From an uncultured Acidobacteriota bacterium (lineage in GTDB: Bacteria > Acidobacteriota > Vicinamibacteria > Vicinamibacterales > UBA2999): DNA of 53,267 nt. Location of the stretch: positions 1 through 53,267 of the forward strand of contig CADEFD010000014.1 of the NCBI GenBank assembly GCA_902826515.1, in the 5' to 3' direction. Made by a program: the position numbers and the translations under genes. The first letter of the stretch is position 1, and each line of letters opens with the position of its first letter. The notes under the pieces are model-generated. The model had not been told where the DNA came from and did no database searches. It saw only the letters and a program-made list of their open reading frames with translations. Shown here in pieces: positions 17,306 through 28,880 of the stretch.

Positions 17306-17319
17306 TGGCGATATTTCGC
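17306..17319 (+). repeat. Copy 2 of the 14-bp near-palindromic repeat
   Basis: TGGCGATATTTCGC is repeated here in the divergent region between the membrane-protein gene and glgX. With the next base (C, 17320) the core GGCGA-TATT-TCGCC is a 5-bp-arm palindrome. Its position about 140 bp upstream of glgX suggests an operator for the glycogen-trehalose operon. The rest of the 17181-17459 gap shows no clear promoter. Confidence 0.45.
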
Positions 17320-17459
17320 CACCGCGCGGATGAGCCGCGGCGTGAGTCCGCGGTATTCGGTGCAAAACACCGCACGAACACGTCCGCGCGCGGGTCGGCA
17401 GCGCAGTTGCACAGCCATGCCACGGTGGCGCTGGCGCGCTGCCCAGGGAGGTCGACGAC

Positions 17460-19629
<2,170 letters not shown>

Positions 19630-19637
<8 letters not shown>

Positions 19638-21729
19638 CGCCGGCAAGCGACCGACCGCGACCGCCACGCCACGCTCCAGCGTACGCCGCCTGGCCGCTCG
19701 GACGACTCCGCGCGACATTCCGGCCGACGTCGAAGGCCGGCGCCGCGCCGTCGTCGAGCGTCTGTTCCCGGAAGTCGACGCCGGCCGGTTTCCGGTCAAG
19801 CGCACCGTCGGCGAGCGCGTGGAGGTGACCGCGTACGTTCATGCCGACGGACACGACGTACTCGCCGTGCAGCTGCAGCATCGCCGGGCCGGGGCGGCCG
19901 CCTGGACGGAGACGCCGATGGAGGCGCTCGGCAACGACGAGTGGCGAGCCGGCTTCGTGGTCTCCGAGCTCGGCGACTACGAATACACCGTCGTCGCATG
20001 GGTGGACCGCTTCCTCTCGTGGCGACGGGCGCTGCTGCTCAAGGTGCGGGCGGGCGCTGACGTGCCGTCGGAGCTGCTCGAGGGCGCCGACCTCGTCGCG
20101 GCGGCCGCGGTGCGCTGCAGATCGGCAGCGAGACGCACGCCCCGTAGCACCCGGCGAGGCGCCGCGGTACCTCCGGACGAGGACGTGGGCGTGCTCAGCG
20201 AAGCCGCCAGGATGCTGGCGAGCGATGCCGAACCGTCGGTCCGCTCGAGCGCCGCGCTCGATGAACGCCTGCTGGACGCCATGATCCGACACCCTGACCG
20301 CAGCCTGGCGTCGAGCTACGGCCGCGTCCTGCGGGTGGCGGTGGATCGTGAGCGGGCACGGTTCAGCACCTGGTACGAGATGTTCCCCCGCTCGTGGGGC
20401 CCCAGCCCCGCCAGGAGCGCCACCTTCGGCGAAGCCGCCGCACATCTGCCCAACGTCGCGGCGCTCGGCTTCGACGTCGTCTATCTGCCGCCCATTCACC
20501 CGATCGGCACCAGCTTCCGCAAGGGCCGCGGCAATGCGCTCACGGCGCAGCCTGGCGATCCGGGCAGTCCGTGGGCCATCGGCTCGCCGGCGGGCGGCCA
20601 CAAGGCCGTCGAGCCGGGCCTCGGCACGCTCGACGACTTCGACGCCTTCGTCGCCGCGGCCCATCGCGTCGGCCTCGAGGTTGCGCTCGATCTGGCCTAT
20701 CAGTGCTCACCCGACCATCCATACGTCTCGGCCCATCCCGAGTGGTTCCGGCACCGCCCGGACGGCACCATCAAGTACGCCGAGAACCCGCCCAAGAAGT
20801 ACCAGGACATCTATCCCTTCGACTTCGAGTCCGAAGAGTGGCCGGCGCTGTGGCGCGAACTCCGCGACGTCGTGCGGTTCTGGATCGGGCACGGCGTGAA
20901 GATCTTCCGGGTCGACAACCCCCACACCAAGCCCTATCGCTTCTGGGAGTGGATGATCGCCGACGTGCGACGCGACCACCCGGAGGTGACCTTCCTGTCT
21001 GAGGCGTTCACGCGCCCGAAGGTCATGGGATACCTGGCGAAGCTCGGGTTCACGCAGTCGTATTCGTACTTCACCTGGCGCAACACCAAGGACGACCTCG
21101 AGGAATATTTCACCGAACTGACCCAGACCGGGCTCATCGAGTACCTGCGCCCGAACCTGTTTGCGAACACGCCGGACATCCTGCATGCGTTCCTGCAGGA
21201 GGGCGGACCGCCGGCGTTCCGCATCCGGCTGGTGCTGGCGGCCACGCTTGGCGCCAGTTACGGCATCTACAGCGGTTTCGAGTTGTGTGAACACCGGCCG
21301 GCGGGGCCGGGGTCAGAGGAATACCTCGACTCCGAGAAGTACCAGATCCGGCATTGGGACTGGGACCGGCCGGGCCACATCAAGGACCTCGTCGCCACGG
21401 TCAACCGCATCCGCCGGGAGCACGTCGCGTTGCAGTTCGATCGCGGCCTGCAGTTCCACCCGACCGACAACCCCGAGCTCATCGCCTATTCGAAGGTGTC
21501 GCCCGATGGACACCATCGCGTGCTGATGGTCGTGAACCTCGACCCCGCGCGGATGCAGCACGGCTGGATCGAGGCGCCGGCGGGCACACTCGGCGCCAGC
21601 GGCGATGCGCCCTTCGCCGTGCGCGACCTGCTGACGGGCGAGGCCTTCACATGGCAGGGCGATCGCCACTACGTCCGGCTGGATCCGGCTGCCGGTCCGG
21701 CGCACATCCTGGTCGGAGTGTCGCGATGA
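19630..21729 (+). CDS. glgE: Alpha-1,4-glucan:maltose-1-phosphate maltosyltransferase
   Basis: A 699-residue GH13_3 enzyme that transfers maltose from maltose 1-phosphate to the end of an alpha-1,4-glucan. Features of the family are the N-terminal beta-sandwich (about 30-125), a helical insert, [11 protein letters not shown], the [10 protein letters not shown] loop, the nucleophile in F-R-V-D429-N-P-H-T-K-P and the acid/base in L-S-E458-A-F-T-R-P. Of two nearby ATGs (19624, 19630) the second is chosen because GAGGAG lies 7 nt before it but only 1 nt before the first. It overlaps glgX by 8 nt and glgB by 4 nt. An arginine-rich stretch near 165-180 is atypical and may be a linker. Confidence 0.95.
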
Positions 21730-23651
21730 GCCGCGCCGCCGCACTCGAGCCGCTGACCGACTTCGACCTGCACCTGCTGACTGAGGGTACGCACCATCGA
21801 AGTTTCGACAAACTCGGGGCCCACGTCGGAGAGGTCGACGGCATCGCCGGCGTACGCTTCGCGGTGTGGGCGCCCAACGCCCGCCAGGTCGACGTGATCG
21901 GCACGTTCAACGGTTGGCGCGCCGGGGCGACGCCGCTTCGACATCGATCGGAGGCAGGCGTCTGGGAGGCGTTCGTGCCTGGCGTCGTCCCCGGCGCGTC
22001 ATACAAGTACCGGATCGAATCGACGGTCGACGGCTACGTCGCCGACCGCGCGGATCCGTACGGGTTCGGCGCGGAACTCCGACCGGAGACCGGCTCCCGC
22101 GTCGTCGATCTCGCGGGCTTCGAGTGGCATGACACCTCCTGGCTCGAACGCCGGCGCCAGACCGACGTCCTGTCCGCGCCGATGTCGATCTACGAAGTGC
22201 ACCTGGGATCGTGGCGCCGCTGTCGTGCCGACGGCAACCGCTGGCTCACCTACCGGGAGCTTGCCGATGTGCTGACGGCATACGTGCGGGACATGGGCTA
22301 CACACACGTCGAGCTGCTGCCCATCTCGGAGCATCCCTTCGACGGATCGTGGGGCTACCAGAGCACCGGCTATTTCGCACCGACGAGCCGGTTCGGCGAA
22401 CCGCACGACTTCATGTACCTCATCGACACGCTGCACGCCGCCGGCATCGGCGTGCTGCTCGACTGGGTGCCGGCGCACTTTCCGCACGACGCGCACGGGC
22501 TCGGCTACTTCGACGGCACGCACCTCTACGAGCACGAAGACCCGAAGCAGGGTCGGCACCGCGACTGGGACACGCTCATCTTCAACTACGGGCGCCGCGA
22601 GGTCCGGAACTTCCTCGTCAGCAACGCGCTGTTCTGGCTCGAGCGATACCACGTCGACGGGCTGCGGGTGGACGCCGTGGCGTCGATGTTGTACCTGGAC
22701 TACGGGCGGCGCGACGGCGACTGGGTGCCGAATCGCTTCGGCGGCCGGGAGAACCTCGAGGCCGTCGACTTCCTGCGCGAGTTGAACACCGTGGTCCACC
22801 GCGACTACCCGGGCGTCGTGATGGCGGCCGAGGAATCAACGGCCTGGCCGATGGTCTCGCGACCTGTGCACCTCGGCGGTCTCGGCTTCGGACTCAAGTG
22901 GAACATGGGCTGGATGCACGACACCCTCGCCTACGTGTCGCACGACCCGGTGCATCGCGCCTTCCACCACCACCGCCTGACGTTCAGCCTGCTCTACGCG
23001 TTTGCGGAGAACTTCATCCTGCCCTTCTCGCACGACGAGGTCGTCTACGGCAAGGGGTCCATGCTCGAGAAGCTTCCGGGCGACGACTGGCAGAAGTTCG
23101 CCACCCTGCGTCTGCTCTACGGCTATCAGTTCGGCCACCCCGGAAAGAAGCTCCAGTTCATGGGCTGCGAGTTCGGTCAGCGCGCCGAGTGGAACCACGA
23201 CGGCAGCCTCGACTGGCAGGCGCTCTCCGAACCCCTGCACGCCGGTCTGCAGCACTGGGTGCGCGACCTGAATCACCTCTATCGCGACACGCCGGCGCTG
23301 CATGAAGGCGACGTCGATCCGGCCGGATTCGAGTGGGTGGACTGCAATGACCACCAGCGCAGCCTGGTCAGCTTCCTGCGCCGGGGGCGGGATCCGCGGG
23401 ACGTGCTGCTCTTCGTCTGCAACTTCACGCCCGTCGTCCGCGCCGATGAACCGATCGGCGCGCCGTTCGGCGGGCTGTGGCGCGAAGTGCTGAACAGCGA
23501 TGCGGCCGACTACGGCGGCAGCGGCGTGGGCAATGCCGGCGCCGTCGCGGCCCTGCCGCTGCCCCAGCACGGTCGGCCATCCCGGCTCGTGGTCACGGTG
23601 CCGCCGCTCGGGCTCCTGGTCTTCCGCGGCCACGAAGGGAACGCATCGTGA
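21726..23651 (+). CDS. glgB: 1,4-alpha-glucan branching enzyme
   Basis: A 641-residue GH13 enzyme that forms alpha-1,6 branches in glycogen. It starts with a CBM48 module ([11 protein letters not shown] near 41-51), so the extra N1 module of the E. coli enzyme is absent. The barrel carries [20 protein letters not shown]316 (nucleophile), A-E-E-S-T-A-W-P (acid/base, near 369) and [12 protein letters not shown]-terminal beta-sandwich follows. The ATG overlaps the glgE stop as ATGA, and the stop overlaps the treS GTG. It branches the chains made by GlgE. Confidence 0.96.
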   Translation: MSRAAALEPLTDFDLHLLTEGTHHRSFDKLGAHVGEVDGIAGVRFAVWAPNARQVDVIGTFNGWRAGATPLRHRSEAGVWEAFVPGVVPGASYKYRIESTVDGYVADRADPYGFGAELRPETGSRVVDLAGFEWHDTSWLERRRQTDVLSAPMSIYEVHLGSWRRCRADGNRWLTYRELADVLTAYVRDMGYTHVELLPISEHPFDGSWGYQSTGYFAPTSRFGEPHDFMYLIDTLHAAGIGVLLDWVPAHFPHDAHGLGYFDGTHLYEHEDPKQGRHRDWDTLIFNYGRREVRNFLVSNALFWLERYHVDGLRVDAVASMLYLDYGRRDGDWVPNRFGGRENLEAVDFLRELNTVVHRDYPGVVMAAEESTAWPMVSRPVHLGGLGFGLKWNMGWMHDTLAYVSHDPVHRAFHHHRLTFSLLYAFAENFILPFSHDEVVYGKGSMLEKLPGDDWQKFATLRLLYGYQFGHPGKKLQFMGCEFGQRAEWNHDGSLDWQALSEPLHAGLQHWVRDLNHLYRDTPALHEGDVDPAGFEWVDCNDHQRSLVSFLRRGRDPRDVLLFVCNFTPVVRADEPIGAPFGGLWREVLNSDAADYGGSGVGNAGAVAALPLPQHGRPSRLVVTVPPLGLLVFRGHEGNAS

Positions 23652-25294
23652 CGCGCCAGACAGGTGACCAGTCGCACTGGTATCAGGACGCCGTCTTCTA
23701 CCAGCTGCACGTCAAGACGTTCTGCGACAGTGACGGCGACGGCGTCGGCGACTTCAAGGGCCTCACGAGCAAGCTCGACTACCTCCAGAGTCTGGGTGTC
23801 GACTGCCTGTGGCTGCTGCCCACGTTCCCGTCGCCGTTCCGGGACGATGGCTACGACATCGCCGACTACTACTCGATCCATCCGGGATACGGGACGCTCG
23901 ACGACTTCAAGGTCTTCCTCGAGGCCGCGCACGCGCGCGGGCTCAGGGTCATCACCGAGTTGGTCACCAACCACACCTCCGACCGTCATCCGTGGTTCCA
24001 GGAGGCGCGCAGTTCCACCGACAACCCGCGGCGCGACTGGTACGTGTGGAGCGACAGCGACGAGAAGTACCAGGGCGTCCGCATCATCTTCCTCGACACC
24101 GAGGCCTCGAACTGGGCCTGGGATCCGGTGTCGAAGGCGTACTACTGGCACCGCTTCTTCAGCCACCAGCCGGACCTGAACTACGACAACCCGGCGGTCC
24201 GCGAAGAGATGTGGAACGTCATGAAGTTCTGGCTCGACATGGGCGTCGACGGCTTCCGCGTCGATGCCGTGCCGTACCTCATCGAGCGCGAGGGCACGTC
24301 GTGCGAGAACCTGCCGGAGACGCACGACGTCCTGAAGTTCCTCCGCCGCCAGCTCGACGCCAACTACACCGGCAAGGTGCTGCTGGCCGAAGCCAACCAG
24401 TGGCCCGAGGACGTGCGCCCGTACTTCGGCGACGGCGACGAGTTCCACATGGCGTTCCACTTCCCGCTGATGCCGCGCATGTTCATGGCGTTGCGGCTCG
24501 AGGATCGCAAGCCGATCGTCGAGATCCTGGAGCGGACGCCGGTGATTCCCGAGTCCTGCCAGTGGGGCATCTTCCTGCGCAACCACGACGAGCTGACGCT
24601 CGAGATGGTCACGGCCGAAGAACGCGACTACATGTACGACGAGTACGCGCGCGACAAGGTGGCGCGGATCAATCTCGGCATCCGGCGCCGGCTGGCGCCG
24701 CTGCTCGACGGTGATCGCCGGCGCATCGAGCTGATGAACGGCCTGCTCATGTCGCTGCCCGGCAGTCCGATCGTCTACTACGGCGACGAAATCGGCATGG
24801 GCGACAACATCTACCTGGGCGACCGCAACGGCGTGCGGACGCCGATGCAGTGGAGCGGCGGATGGAATGCCGGCTTTTCAGGCGCCGATCCTGAACGGCT
24901 CGCGTTCGCGCTGATTTCGAACCCGCTGTACGGCTACCAGGCGGTCAACGTCGCGGCGCAGGAGCGCAGCCCGCATTCGCTGCTGAACTGGACCAAGCGG
25001 CTGATCCGCGTCCGCGCCTCGACGCGCGTGTTCAGCCGCGGGCGGATCACCTTCCTCCATCCGACCAACCACCGCGTGCTCGCCTACATCCGGACCTACG
25101 AGAAGGAGCAGGTCCTCGTCGTCAACAACCTGTCCGGCACCGTCCAGGCGGTGGAACTCGACCTGCGGGCCCTCGCCGGCCTCGTCCCGGTCGAGATGTT
25201 CGGCAACAGCCTCTTCCCGAGAATCGGCGAGCTGCCGTACCTGCTGACGCTCGGACCGTACGACTTCTACTGGTTCAAGCTGCGCCGCGTCTAG
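23648..25294 (+). CDS. treS: Trehalose synthase (maltose alpha-D-glucosyltransferase)
   Basis: A 548-residue GH13_16 isomerase interconverting trehalose and maltose. The N-terminus ([16 protein letters not shown]) is diagnostic. The catalytic set is G-F-R-V-D206 (nucleophile), L-A-E248-A-N-Q-W-P and [10 protein letters not shown] near 317-326. Length matches stand-alone TreS; the maltokinase that is fused to TreS in some bacteria is a separate gene two genes downstream. It starts with GTG 23648, which overlaps the glgB stop as GTGA. It feeds maltose to Mak. Confidence 0.96.
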   Translation: MTRQTGDQSHWYQDAVFYQLHVKTFCDSDGDGVGDFKGLTSKLDYLQSLGVDCLWLLPTFPSPFRDDGYDIADYYSIHPGYGTLDDFKVFLEAAHARGLRVITELVTNHTSDRHPWFQEARSSTDNPRRDWYVWSDSDEKYQGVRIIFLDTEASNWAWDPVSKAYYWHRFFSHQPDLNYDNPAVREEMWNVMKFWLDMGVDGFRVDAVPYLIEREGTSCENLPETHDVLKFLRRQLDANYTGKVLLAEANQWPEDVRPYFGDGDEFHMAFHFPLMPRMFMALRLEDRKPIVEILERTPVIPESCQWGIFLRNHDELTLEMVTAEERDYMYDEYARDKVARINLGIRRRLAPLLDGDRRRIELMNGLLMSLPGSPIVYYGDEIGMGDNIYLGDRNGVRTPMQWSGGWNAGFSGADPERLAFALISNPLYGYQAVNVAAQERSPHSLLNWTKRLIRVRASTRVFSRGRITFLHPTNHRVLAYIRTYEKEQVLVVNNLSGTVQAVELDLRALAGLVPVEMFGNSLFPRIGELPYLLTLGPYDFYWFKLRRV

Positions 25295-25318
25295 GGCGCG
25301 CTGGCCGAGGACACGACC

Positions 25319-26584
25319 GTGGTGGACGACACGCTCATCTCAGACGACCTGCTGCGGCAGCTGGTGGCCGTGGGCCAGGTCGATCTCGTCGTGGCGCTCG
25401 TGACGCACGACCACGCCTCGTCGGTCGGCGAGCTCGTCCGCGCCGTGCACCAGTGCTTCGCCACCTACTTTCCACGCCAGCGGACGGTGCTGCTCAATTC
25501 CGACGGGGGGGCGACGGACGAGACCGCCGCCGTCGTGAGGGCGTGCGGCCTGGACGAGGCCGATACCGTCACGACCTCGCACCGTCTGCGGACGACCCAC
25601 CGCATACACGCCCGACACCACCATACGCTGCGACGCACCGATGCCATCGGGCTGGTCTTGAAGTCGGCCGAGCTCCTGCAGGCCAGGGCCCTGGTCCTGC
25701 TGGACCCGGATCTCCTCGACGTCAGGCCGGAGCGCGTGGCCAGTCTCGCCATGCCGGTGGTCGCCGACGGCATCGACTTCGTGGCCCCCGTCTACGATCG
25801 GCCGCCGGCAGACGGCTTGCTCGTGACACAACTCCTGCGGCCGCTGTTTGGCGGCCTGCACGGCCGGATCCTCTCCGAGCCGCTGGCAGCCGAGTGCGCC
25901 TGCTCCGGCGAGTTCGTGAGAACGGTCACCGAAGGCGGGACCACGGCCATGGACGCCCTCACGCTGACGTCCGCCGCCTTGACGGGGCCGTTCTCCCTGA
26001 GCCAGGTACATCTCGGGCGGCGAGTCGTGGCCCCGGGCCGGTCGCAGGCGGCGGTCTCCGACGTGTTCCGGGAGGTCGTCGGCTCGGCCTTCGATGCCCT
26101 GGAGGCCCACGCCAGCCACTGGCTGGCAGCCACGACCTCGGAGATCGTGCCGACCGTGGGCCGCGGCCGCGTCGACGTTCCCGCCGACTGGCAAACCACG
26201 GGCAACGGGACCCGCCTTCTCGAGACGTTCGCCGACGACGTCCGGAACCTCGACGAGATTCTGCGGCGCGTGCTGACGCCTCCGACCTTCGCGGCGATCG
26301 TGGCGACGGCAACGTCGCCGGCGCCGCTCTATCCTGCCCGGCTGTGGGCCGCCAGTGTCGCGGAGTTCCTGCTGGCGTACCACGCGGGCGTCATGAGTCG
26401 GGACCACATCATCCAGGCGCTCCTGCCGTTGTATCTGGCACGGGCAGGCGCCTTTCTGCGAGAGCACGAGGCCGCGTCGCCGGCCGACGTGGCCACGGCA
26501 ACCGCTGCGATCTGCGCCGAGTTCGTCGAGATCAAGCGCTACGTCGTCGAGCACTGGCACACATCAGCGCGAGGTACGTCATGA
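25319..26584 (+). CDS. GT-A-fold glycosyltransferase, substrate unknown
   Basis: A 421-residue predicted cytoplasmic glycosyltransferase. An N-terminal nucleotide-binding half has V-V-A-L-V-T-H-D-H near 24-32, N-S-D-G-G-A-T-D-E-T at 60-69 (a GT2/GT81-style acidic turn) and a D129-P-D131 metal-binding DxD. A helical C-terminal half follows. The layout recalls glucosyl-3-phosphoglycerate and mannosylglycerate synthases, which make compatible solutes, but I cannot align it firmly to either. It starts with GTG 25319, 8 nt after GAGG, and a second GTG follows directly. It lies 24 nt after treS and overlaps the next gene by 4 nt, so it is part of the trehalose operon and may make a related osmolyte. 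Confidence 0.65.
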   Translation: MVDDTLISDDLLRQLVAVGQVDLVVALVTHDHASSVGELVRAVHQCFATYFPRQRTVLLNSDGGATDETAAVVRACGLDEADTVTTSHRLRTTHRIHARHHHTLRRTDAIGLVLKSAELLQARALVLLDPDLLDVRPERVASLAMPVVADGIDFVAPVYDRPPADGLLVTQLLRPLFGGLHGRILSEPLAAECACSGEFVRTVTEGGTTAMDALTLTSAALTGPFSLSQVHLGRRVVAPGRSQAAVSDVFREVVGSAFDALEAHASHWLAATTSEIVPTVGRGRVDVPADWQTTGNGTRLLETFADDVRNLDEILRRVLTPPTFAAIVATATSPAPLYPARLWAASVAEFLLAYHAGVMSRDHIIQALLPLYLARAGAFLREHEAASPADVATATAAICAEFVEIKRYVVEHWHTSARGTS

Positions 26585-27285
26585 CCGAGATGGTATTCGC
26601 CGCCCTGCAGGAGGCCTTCGGGAACTTCCTGCGCTCCGTCGCCGCATTCCTGCCGCGCGCGCTCATCACCGTGAGCATCGTGCTTGCCGGATGGCTCATC
26701 GCCACGATCTGCCGGCGCGCCACGCGCTACCTGCTGACACGCATGGGATTCGGACGCCTGTGCGACCGGCAGGGCGTCACCGAACTGCTCCGCAGCGCGG
26801 ACCTGCCGCCGGCGGAGGCGCTGGCCGCGTCGGCCGTGTTCTGGCTCGTGTGGGTCGGCTTCATGCTGTCCGGCGTCGATGTTCTCGGCTTCGCGGCCCT
26901 GCAAGGGCTGCTGAGCGAGTTCGCGCTGTTCGTGCCCAGGCTGCTCGTGGCCGTCGTTATTCTCGTGGTGGGGTTCGTCCTCGCCAACGTGGCCTGGCGT
27001 GCCACCCTCCTGGCCGCGGTGAACGCCAAGGTGCCCTCACCCCGGGTGCTGAGCGGCACGGTCCGGGGGTTGGCGCTCATCCTGACCGCGGCGATGGCGC
27101 TCGATCAGATCGCGGTCGCCCGCACCATCGTCCTCACCGCCTTTGCCATCGCCTTCGGCGCCGTGATGCTGGGCCTCGCCATCGCGTTCGGCGTGGGAGG
27201 AGGCGGCATCGCCAGGCGCATTCTCGATCATTGGTTTCCCGAGCGGACGGCCCCTGACCCCTCCGAGAAGGTGGGGCATCTGTGA
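26581..27285 (+). CDS. TM-helix repeat membrane protein, paralogue of the 7266 gene
   Basis: A 234-residue membrane protein with about five hydrophobic segments. It shares its order with the protein at 7266-7928: an N-terminal amphipathic stretch, L-P-R-A-L-I-T-V-S-I-V-L-A-G-W-L, a middle segment around S-A-V-F-W-L-V-W-V-G-F, then F-V-P-R-L-L-V-A-V-V-I-L-V-V-G-F-V and a glycine-rich C-terminal helix (A-I-A-F-G-V-G-G-G-G). It belongs to the TM-helix group related to MscS channels but lacks the MscS beta domain. It is embedded in the operon by overlaps on both sides (ATGA, then GTGA), which ties a membrane function to trehalose metabolism. Confidence 0.75.
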   Translation: MTEMVFAALQEAFGNFLRSVAAFLPRALITVSIVLAGWLIATICRRATRYLLTRMGFGRLCDRQGVTELLRSADLPPAEALAASAVFWLVWVGFMLSGVDVLGFAALQGLLSEFALFVPRLLVAVVILVVGFVLANVAWRATLLAAVNAKVPSPRVLSGTVRGLALILTAAMALDQIAVARTIVLTAFAIAFGAVMLGLAIAFGVGGGGIARRILDHWFPERTAPDPSEKVGHL

Positions 27286-28805
27286 CGCACGACCGGATCG
27301 ACCGGACGCGGGCGACGCGGTGGCTCATCGACGAGTTGCCGCGCGCGGCGGTCGCGTGGCTGCCGACCAGGCGGTGGTACGGCGGCAAGTCGCAATCGAT
27401 CGCGTCGGTCGGCGTCGAGGACGTGTTCTGGCTCCCGGACGGCTCGCCGGAGGCGGCGCTCGTCGTGCTCGATGTCGCGAGCGGCGACTCGCGGCCCGAC
27501 CTCGCCCCGGCGCGCGTGCGATACACCGCGGTGGTCGCCTTCGCCGGCGATCCGTCGGGCCGGTCGCTCATCGGCATACCGCCAGACGCGCCGCACGTCC
27601 ACGTCGTCGAGGCCACGGCCGACCCGCAGCCGGTGGTCGCGCTGCTGCGGGGACTCTCGACCGGCATGCCGGTGCCTGGCGTGCACGGCGGAGAGATTCT
27701 GTACGCGGACGCGACTGACGGCGTGCGCCGGCTGCTGGCGGACACCTCTGCCGGCGCCGCAATCGTGCCGATCGGCGCGGAACAGAGCAACACGTCGGTG
27801 CGGGTCGGGGCCGCGCACGTCTTCAAGCTGTTTCGACGACTCGACACCGGAGAACATCCGCAGCTGGAGTTCGGGCGGTTTCTCAGCCGTGTGGGCTTCG
27901 ATCTGGCGCCGCCTCTCGAAGGCTCCCTCACGTATCGCTCGGCGGCCGGGACGAAGCATGCGCTCGGAGCCCTCGAAGGCTGGATCGTCAGCTCAGGGGA
28001 TGGCTGGGCGCATCTGACATCGCAGCTGCGCCGCGGCGATCGGACGGCGGACCCGCAGGCAATCGCCGACGAGATGCACGGGCTCGGCGAGACGACCGCG
28101 GCCTTCCACGTCGCGCTGGCCTCCGAGGCCGGGACGCCCGCGTTCGCGCCGGAACCCGTGACCGGGGCCGACGTGGCCGCGTGGCGCACCGCGCTCGTCC
28201 GTCAGGCCGAGCGCACGCGGGATCTCGTGGAGCGGCAGCATCACCAGTGGACCGGCCGCGACGCCGATGTCGCCGGCCGATTCCTGCGTGCGCTGGGAGA
28301 GGCGCTCCCGGCACTCGGCGAGGCCGGCCACGGATTGCCTCTCACCTTTCGCAAGATCCGCATCCACGGCGATTTCCACCTGGGGCAGACCCTCAAGACG
28401 CGGGAGGGGTTCGCGCTCATCGACTTCGAAGGAGAACCGTCAAAGCCGCTGGCGGCACGACGTCTGAAGCAGTGTGCGCTCAAGGACGTCGCCGGCATGC
28501 TGCGCTCTCTGGACTACGCCTGGGCAGCGGCAGCGCCGGCGGCGGACGCCGGTGCCGTCGCGGGCGATGCCGCGTCCTCTCTGGCGGCCGCACGGGCGGC
28601 GTTCCTGCGCGGCTACGACGCGCGGGCGCGCCGCGCCGCGGCAGACTTCCTGCCGCCGGCCGGTGACGTCCCGCACTGGACGGCCCTGTTCGAACTGGAG
28701 AAGGCGCTCTACGAAGTGGAGTACGAAGTCGACAACCGCCCGGCCTGGGTCGGTATCCCGCTTGGCGCCGCTGTGACGCTGTTACGGCACTGGCAGCGGG
28801 CGTAA
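27282..28805 (+). CDS. mak: Maltokinase
   Basis: A 507-residue kinase that phosphorylates maltose to alpha-maltose 1-phosphate, the GlgE substrate. The N-cap domain includes W-L-P-T-R-R-W-Y-G-G-K (26-36), typical of Pep2/Mak. The kinase fold of the aminoglycoside-phosphotransferase type shows catalytic I-H-G-D364-F-H-L-G-Q and metal-binding L-I-D381-F-E-G-E-P. The C-terminal helix region contains E-L-E-K-A-L-Y-E-V-E-Y-E. It starts with GTG 27282, overlapping the preceding stop. A gap of 75 nt separates it from treZ, the longest gap in the operon. Confidence 0.95.
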   Translation: MTHDRIDRTRATRWLIDELPRAAVAWLPTRRWYGGKSQSIASVGVEDVFWLPDGSPEAALVVLDVASGDSRPDLAPARVRYTAVVAFAGDPSGRSLIGIPPDAPHVHVVEATADPQPVVALLRGLSTGMPVPGVHGGEILYADATDGVRRLLADTSAGAAIVPIGAEQSNTSVRVGAAHVFKLFRRLDTGEHPQLEFGRFLSRVGFDLAPPLEGSLTYRSAAGTKHALGALEGWIVSSGDGWAHLTSQLRRGDRTADPQAIADEMHGLGETTAAFHVALASEAGTPAFAPEPVTGADVAAWRTALVRQAERTRDLVERQHHQWTGRDADVAGRFLRALGEALPALGEAGHGLPLTFRKIRIHGDFHLGQTLKTREGFALIDFEGEPSKPLAARRLKQCALKDVAGMLRSLDYAWAAAAPAADAGAVAGDAASSLAAARAAFLRGYDARARRAAADFLPPAGDVPHWTALFELEKALYEVEYEVDNRPAWVGIPLGAAVTLLRHWQRA

Positions 28806-28880
28806 AGGACTGACACCGTGGCGCCCCGAGCGCGCCGGACAGCACAATGGCACGACCAGCACCCTGGAGAGGAAGGCCGC

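Noticed and set aside
17306..17320. Possible sigma54 -24/-12 promoter at the 14-bp repeat (TGGC...GC)
   Set aside because: The GG-to-GC spacing is 11 rather than 12 and the -12 box reads TCGC rather than TTGC; the spacing rule is strict.
28818..28880. N-terminal extension of treZ from GTG 28818
   Set aside because: The 21 residues are basic and not family-like, while GTG 28881 has a well-spaced ribosome site.
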